From assembly GCA_024642245.1 (NCBI GenBank), contig JAHEBM010000021.1, positions 1-51,752 on the forward strand: a stretch of DNA of 51,752 nucleotides. Reading direction: 5' to 3'. This DNA is from Haliea sp. GTDB taxonomy: Bacteria; Pseudomonadota; Gammaproteobacteria; Pseudomonadales; Halieaceae. Below the pieces are notes generated by a model. That model was not told the origin of the DNA and did not search any database. It saw nothing but the letters and a program-made list of their open reading frames with translations. Position numbers and translations under genes: made by a program. This document shows, in pieces, positions 47,901-51,752 of this stretch (position 1 is its first letter; the number at the start of each line of letters is the position of its first letter).

Positions 47901-48167
47901 TGCAGTAGTGCCAGTAATCAGGCAGCACTACACCAGCCCCACCTGCATAGGCATGGACGGCCATATAACCGATTACCATAAATGGACGCTGGCACGGGCA
48001 GACCCGGAGCGTATGCACAGTTGTGTCCGCAACGGCACTGCACATACGTTCCTGCTGGGCGATACCCGTTTGACCGCCGGTGCTGTCACTGTACTGGACT
48101 GGGTGACATCCATGCTGGCAGGATCAGCCGACTGGATATCCACCAGTGACTGATCCCGCCCTCACGC
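47901..48167. other. 267-base convergent region between PhyH-like and hydrolase genes
   Basis: No convincing gene. A hairpin GTAGTGC-N13-GCACTAC (47905-47911 with 47925-47931) follows the phyH stop without a T run. A 66-codon frame from ATG 47953 to 48153 has no ribosome site or known family. The rest shows no repeat or promoter. Confidence 0.5.
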
Positions 48168-49340
48168 TCAGGCCGTCGCGAGACATTCGTAGGCGGTCTT
48201 GACCAGTGCCACCGAGCGCGGATCCCCTTCCAGATTGAACTGCATGGCATTCATCACATACGCGAAGCCCAGCTTGGCGTCGGGATCGGCAAACGCCAGC
48301 GCGCCACCTGCGCCGGGGTGGCCAAAACAACGTGGGCCCGCACCCGGCGCCAGGCTGGGCTGCAGGGAGTAACCCAGACCGAAGCAGGTCTCGTGGAAAA
48401 TCACCGCATCCGGCCCGCGCACCTGCTGCTCGCAGGCCCTGGCCAATTGCTGCGGCCCCAGCAACCGCACCCCGTCTACCTCGCCCACCAGCGCCGCGTA
48501 CAAGCGCGCCAGCGAACGGGCATCACCCACACCGTTGGATGACGGCATCTCGGCCTGCAGCACATCGGGGCGATTCCACATCTCGTTGTAGCCAAAGAGG
48601 TCACTGGGCCCACCCATGACGCGGGCGGTGAGGCTATCCGCTCCCAGTAATTTGGCAACGGCGTCGCCGCCCCCGGGCGGCGGTATCAATGTGGCGCAGG
48701 CGGGCAGTATTTCGCTGGGAATCCCGACCCAGTAGCGCAGGCCCAGCGGCCTGGCAATATGCGTGTCAAGGTACTGCCCGGGGCTCTCGCCCGTTATCCG
48801 GCGGATCAGTTCACCGAGAATCCAGCCGAAGGAGCGCGCGTGATAGCCATGCCTGCTGCCGGGTTCCCAGTTGGGCGCCTGGGCGGCGATGGCAGCCACC
48901 ACCGGATCCCAGGCCAGCACCTGTTCCAGCGTCAGCTCCCCGTCCACGGCGGCCAACCCGGCCTGGTGCGAAAGAACCATGCGAGTGGTGATTCCCTCCT
49001 TGCCATTGCAGCCAAATTCGGGCCAATAGTGCGCCACGGGGAGATCCACATCCAGTCTGTTGGCTTCGGCCAACTGGTTGATGCAGGTCGCAGTCGGCCC
49101 TTTGGCCGCGGAGAAAACCAGCGCAATCGTGTCCTGCTCCCAGGCACGCCGCTCAGCGGGGTGAGCGAAGCCGCCCCAGATATCCACCACGACGCGATCG
49201 CCGCGATAGAGTGCGCAAGCAGCCCCGACTTCGCCATGCAGCCGGAAGTTATCCGCGAAAGCCTCGGCCACGGGTTCAAACCCATTCGCGACCCGGCCGG
49301 CAACGCGGCCCTGCTCGAGTTGAATATCGATGGTTTTCAC
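48168..49340 (-). CDS. Beta-lactamase-fold serine hydrolase (EstB-like)
   Basis: A 390-residue serine hydrolase of the class C beta-lactamase / EstB esterase family. The catalytic SxxK is Ser77-Ala-Ala-Lys80 in LVFSAAKGPT, Tyr166 is in HGYHARSFGW, and the third motif is GHPGAGGALAFADP. There is no signal peptide, which favours an esterase over a beta-lactamase. GTG at 49340 has GGAGAA five bases before it; a TTG at 49382 is less likely. It is convergent with the PhyH-like gene and divergent from the YebC-type gene. It may act on esters or lactones of the compounds handled by this block. Confidence 0.9.
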   Translation of the reverse strand: MKTIDIQLEQGRVAGRVANGFEPVAEAFADNFRLHGEVGAACALYRGDRVVVDIWGGFAHPAERRAWEQDTIALVFSAAKGPTATCINQLAEANRLDVDLPVAHYWPEFGCNGKEGITTRMVLSHQAGLAAVDGELTLEQVLAWDPVVAAIAAQAPNWEPGSRHGYHARSFGWILGELIRRITGESPGQYLDTHIARPLGLRYWVGIPSEILPACATLIPPPGGGDAVAKLLGADSLTARVMGGPSDLFGYNEMWNRPDVLQAEMPSSNGVGDARSLARLYAALVGEVDGVRLLGPQQLARACEQQVRGPDAVIFHETCFGLGYSLQPSLAPGAGPRCFGHPGAGGALAFADPDAKLGFAYVMNAMQFNLEGDPRSVALVKTAYECLATA

Positions 49341-49479
49341 AAGGTTTCTCCCATGGGTTATTAGTGGATCGGTTGCCCGCAAGGCAGCATCCGGGCATGC
49401 TTATTGCGCTGGATTATCCGCAGGAGACTGATTATATTGCCTGCACTCCCACGCACCAAAAATTTAACGGAAAACTTTC

Positions 49480-50193
49480 ATGGGCCGAGCCTACCAGAAC
49501 CGCAAAGTCGCCATGGCGAAAACGTCCGACGCCAAGGCCAGGGTGTACAGCCGCTACGCCCGGGAAATCTATGTCACCGGCAAATCCGGCGGCACGGACC
49601 CCGTCGGCAACCTGGCCCTGCGCAGCCTGATAGAGCGGGCCAAAAAAGACCAGGTTCCCACTCACGTCATCGACAAGGCCATCGAAAAAGCCCGGGGTGG
49701 CGGCGGTGAGGATTTCGCGGTGGCCAGGTATGAAGGCTTCGGCCCCGGCGGTAGTATGTTGATTGTCGAATGCCTCACCGACAATGCCAACAGGACCATC
49801 GGCGACGTGCGTGCCTGTTTCACCAAGACCAAGTGCAAACTCGGCACCCCGGGCACTGTCAGCCACCTGTTTGACCACAGCGCGATCCTGGTGTTCGCCG
49901 GCGAGGATGAAGAGGCGGCGCTTGACGCCCTCATGATGGCGGATGTCGACGTGAGTGACCTCGAGTGCGAGGATGGCAAGATCAGCGTATTTGTACCCCA
50001 CACGGAACATTTCAAGGCCAGGCAGGCACTGCTGGACGCCCTTGGTGATATCGACTTCGAGGTGGACGAGGTGCAGTTCATTCCCCAGACCACCAGCGAG
50101 CTCGGCGAAGAAGACCAGCAAGTGCTGGACAAATTGCTGGATATGCTCAACTACCTCGACGATGTGCAGAACGTTTACTGCAGCGCGGACTGA
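49480..50193 (+). CDS. YebC/PmpR-family (YeeN-type) transcriptional regulator
   Basis: A 237-residue YebC/TACO1-family protein. The start GRAYQNRKVAMAKTSDAKAR matches YeeN rather than YebC of E. coli, and the core NLALRSLIERAKKDQVPTH and IEKARGGGGEDFAVARYEGF is well conserved. Recent work on YebC proteins links them to translation of proline-rich stretches, while older work describes DNA binding. The gene has its own promoter region (139 bases) with an AT-rich TATATT at 49433-49438. Confidence 0.92.
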   Translation: MGRAYQNRKVAMAKTSDAKARVYSRYAREIYVTGKSGGTDPVGNLALRSLIERAKKDQVPTHVIDKAIEKARGGGGEDFAVARYEGFGPGGSMLIVECLTDNANRTIGDVRACFTKTKCKLGTPGTVSHLFDHSAILVFAGEDEEAALDALMMADVDVSDLECEDGKISVFVPHTEHFKARQALLDALGDIDFEVDEVQFIPQTTSELGEEDQQVLDKLLDMLNYLDDVQNVYCSAD

Positions 50194-50210
50194 CAGGCGG
50201 GTATTGCACT

Positions 50211-51176
50211 ATGAGTGAAGCGGCAGCAGCTGGACGCCCGGTAATGGGCATAGGCGCCTGCCTGGCGGGCAAGGCCGTGCGCTACAACGGCCAGACCAAG
50301 AGCCCCAACGACCACGTGCGCGGCCTCGCAGAGGCCTTCGAGCTGCGCTCGTTCTGCCCGGAGATGGGCATCGGCATGGGTGTTCCCCGGGCCCCCATTC
50401 ACCTCGTGGGTATCCCCGGTAAGGTGCGCGCACTGGATGTAGAGACCCACAGCCGGGATTACACCGACCAGCTGGCCGGCTACGCCGGGACCGTGCTGGA
50501 ACTGGCTCCCGAGCTGTGCGGGTATATCCTGGTCAAGGGAAGCCCGAGTTGCGGTTACGACCGGGTAAAACGTTTTGCGGACAATGGTTACGGCATCGCC
50601 TCCGACCTGCAGGGCGTTTTCGCCGCCGCACTGGCCAAGGCCGACCCCCTGCTGCCACTGGAGGACGATGGACGCCTCAATGACCCGGGGCTGCGGGAGA
50701 GCTTCGTGACGCGTGCCTACGCCTACCACGACTGGAAACAAGTCTGTTCGAGCGGCCTCAGCGCGCACACCTTGATCGGTTTTTACAGCCGCTACAAGTA
50801 CCTGGTGATGGCGCACCACGTGCCCGGCTACCAGAAGCTTGGCAGGCTGGTCGCCGATGCCGGCAAACAACCGCTGCAGCCACTGGCGGCAGAGTTTATC
50901 GGGGAGTTCATGGCCTCACTGACGCAACGGGCCACACTGCGCAGTCACACCAACGTACTGTTTCATCTAGCGGGCTACCTCAAACGCACGGTGCCGGCCG
51001 CAGAGCGACAACGACTCAAGGACCTGATCGAACAATACCGCCTCGGGCATATTCCGCTGGTCGTGCCGCTGACCATGTTGAAGCATCACTTCGCCAATAA
51101 CCCCAACGCCTACATCGAGGGACAGGTGTTCATGTCGCCCTACCCCGATGAACTGAAGCTGCGCAACCTGATTTAA
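50211..51176 (+). CDS. DUF523-DUF1722 protein (TudS-like plus YbgA-like)
   Basis: A 321-residue fusion of an N-terminal DUF523 domain and a C-terminal DUF1722 (YbgA) domain. The DUF523 Cys residues are Cys17 (IGACLAG), Cys49 (SFCPEMGIGMGVPR) and Cys114 (SPSCGYD), the three that in TudS desulfurases hold a [4Fe-4S] cluster. The YbgA half has LIGFYSRYKYLVMAHH and LKHHFANNPNAYIEGQVF. A desulfurase role on thiouracil-like compounds is therefore a hypothesis from the Cys pattern. Its stop codon overlaps that of the convergent epimerase gene. Confidence 0.88.
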   Translation: MSEAAAAGRPVMGIGACLAGKAVRYNGQTKSPNDHVRGLAEAFELRSFCPEMGIGMGVPRAPIHLVGIPGKVRALDVETHSRDYTDQLAGYAGTVLELAPELCGYILVKGSPSCGYDRVKRFADNGYGIASDLQGVFAAALAKADPLLPLEDDGRLNDPGLRESFVTRAYAYHDWKQVCSSGLSAHTLIGFYSRYKYLVMAHHVPGYQKLGRLVADAGKQPLQPLAAEFIGEFMASLTQRATLRSHTNVLFHLAGYLKRTVPAAERQRLKDLIEQYRLGHIPLVVPLTMLKHHFANNPNAYIEGQVFMSPYPDELKLRNLI

Positions 51177-51752
51177 GCGCGATACACCGCCGCAAGCGCT
51201 TCGTCCAGGGAGGGCAGGCCGAAGCGGAAGCCTGCGGCTTCCAGTGCCGAAGGCAAAACGCGCTGTCCCCGCAGCAATAATTCCCGGGCCATTTCCCCCA
51301 CCAGCAGGCGGATGACCGGAGCGGGCACCGGCGCGGTGACGAAGGTGCGCCTGTGGCGCTTCATGGCCGCGCAGAACCCTCGACTGGTTACGGGCTCAGG
51401 CGCGGTGATGTTGAACGGACCGGCAAGGTCGACGCGTGCCAGCAGGAAGCGAATCGCGGCAACCGCATCGCGCCGGTGCACCCAGCTCAGCCACTGCCTG
51501 CCATCCCCCAGCCAGTTGGCCACACCGAACCTGAAAGGCCTTGCCATTTCTTCGAAGGCCCCCCCGTCGCGATCGAGTACGACACCGAAGCGCAGCAGGC
51601 AAACCCTGACCCCGAGGTCAGCGGCCGCCAGGGCCGCGGTTTCCCAGCGATGACAAAGATCCTGCGAAAAACCCGGCACGACGGGACCGTCTTCGGACAG
51701 GGGCTCGTCACCGTGATGTCCGTAGTAACCGATGGCACTGGCGCTCAGCAAA
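51173..51752 (-). CDS. TIGR01777-family NAD-dependent epimerase, C-terminal part cut by edge
   Basis: The visible 192 residues are the C-terminal two thirds of a YfcH-like extended short-chain dehydrogenase; the N-terminus is outside the window. ASAIGYYGHHGDEPLSED holds the Tyr-x-x-x pattern region and the later WVHRRDAVAAIRFLLAR, GPFNITAPEPVT are typical of TIGR01777 proteins, with the C-terminal DUF1731 piece RGQRVLPSALEAAGFRF. Its function is not known; relatives are often next to DUF523 or photolyase genes. Stop at 51173, sharing two bases with the stop of the opposite gene. Confidence 0.9.
   Translation of the reverse strand, partial: LLSASAIGYYGHHGDEPLSEDGPVVPGFSQDLCHRWETAALAAADLGVRVCLLRFGVVLDRDGGAFEEMARPFRFGVANWLGDGRQWLSWVHRRDAVAAIRFLLARVDLAGPFNITAPEPVTSRGFCAAMKRHRRTFVTAPVPAPVIRLLVGEMARELLLRGQRVLPSALEAAGFRFGLPSLDEALAAVYRA

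Noticed and set aside
47953..48153. 66-codon frame after the PhyH-like gene
   Set aside because: No ribosome site, no recognisable family, and codon use is unremarkable. Left as intergenic.

Overview
The window is about 52 kb of GC-rich bacterial chromosome, almost fully coding, from a gammaproteobacterium. As recalled, the order icd, clpS, clpA, infA, bpt/aat, trxB, ftsK, lolA, rarA, crcB, serS, cysG matches Pseudomonas, rluE-nudJ-mnmA-hflD-purB matches Pseudomonas and E. coli, and pabB-thrH-cysB is a Pseudomonas arrangement. The accessory genes (P450, SnoaL-like proteins, RND exporter, luciferase-like oxidoreductase, phytanoyl-CoA dioxygenase-like protein, EstB-like hydrolase) are of the kind common in marine lipid- or steroid-degrading lineages such as Halieaceae and Spongiibacteraceae. 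That taxonomic placement is inference. No rRNA, tRNA, CRISPR, insertion sequence, phage or plasmid gene was recognised.

Region by region. 0-2.2 kb: a minus-strand set SnoaL-like, cytochrome P450, RND/MMPL exporter (cut by the window edge). 2.4-4.6 kb: periplasmic protease prc with a terminator. 4.6-13.2 kb: a long minus-strand operon ftsK-lolA-rarA-galE-crcB-serS-cysG, with galE coupled to rarA. 13.4-16.1 kb: trxB-aat-bpt, then infA with its own promoter. 16.1-20.2 kb: icd, clpS and clpA on the minus strand; Aat, Bpt, ClpS and ClpA together form a bacterial N-degron module. 20.4-27.6 kb: a tight plus-strand run rluE-nudJ-mnmA-hflD-purB-roxA-DUF7931-like-pabB. 27.7-29.8 kb: a small secreted Lys/Asp-rich protein, thrH and cysB, whose promoter is flanked by an 11-bp inverted repeat. 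29.9-36.7 kb: 5'-nucleotidase, acetyl-CoA hydrolase/transferase family, Na+/amino-acid symporter, D-cysteine desulfhydrase-like, an orphan yajC and xthA.

36.9-42.9 kb: a MarR regulator converging on a SnoaL/amidohydrolase pair that has a candidate operator in its leader, then a metallo-beta-lactamase-fold hydrolase, bcp, a Nudix hydrolase, a flavin reductase and moaCDE. 43.1-49.3 kb: an accessory block with a luciferase-like oxidoreductase, two major-facilitator transporters, a phytanoyl-CoA dioxygenase-like enzyme and a beta-lactamase-fold hydrolase. 49.5-51.8 kb: YebC/YeeN-type regulator, TudS-like DUF523-DUF1722 protein and a TIGR01777 epimerase cut by the right edge.

The clearest unexplained signals are the inverted repeats around the cysB and amidohydrolase promoters, the small Asp-rich protein standing where cysH is expected, the yajC gene detached from secDF, and the accessory oxidation/transport block at 43-49 kb. 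I did not find a clearly new defence or mobile system.
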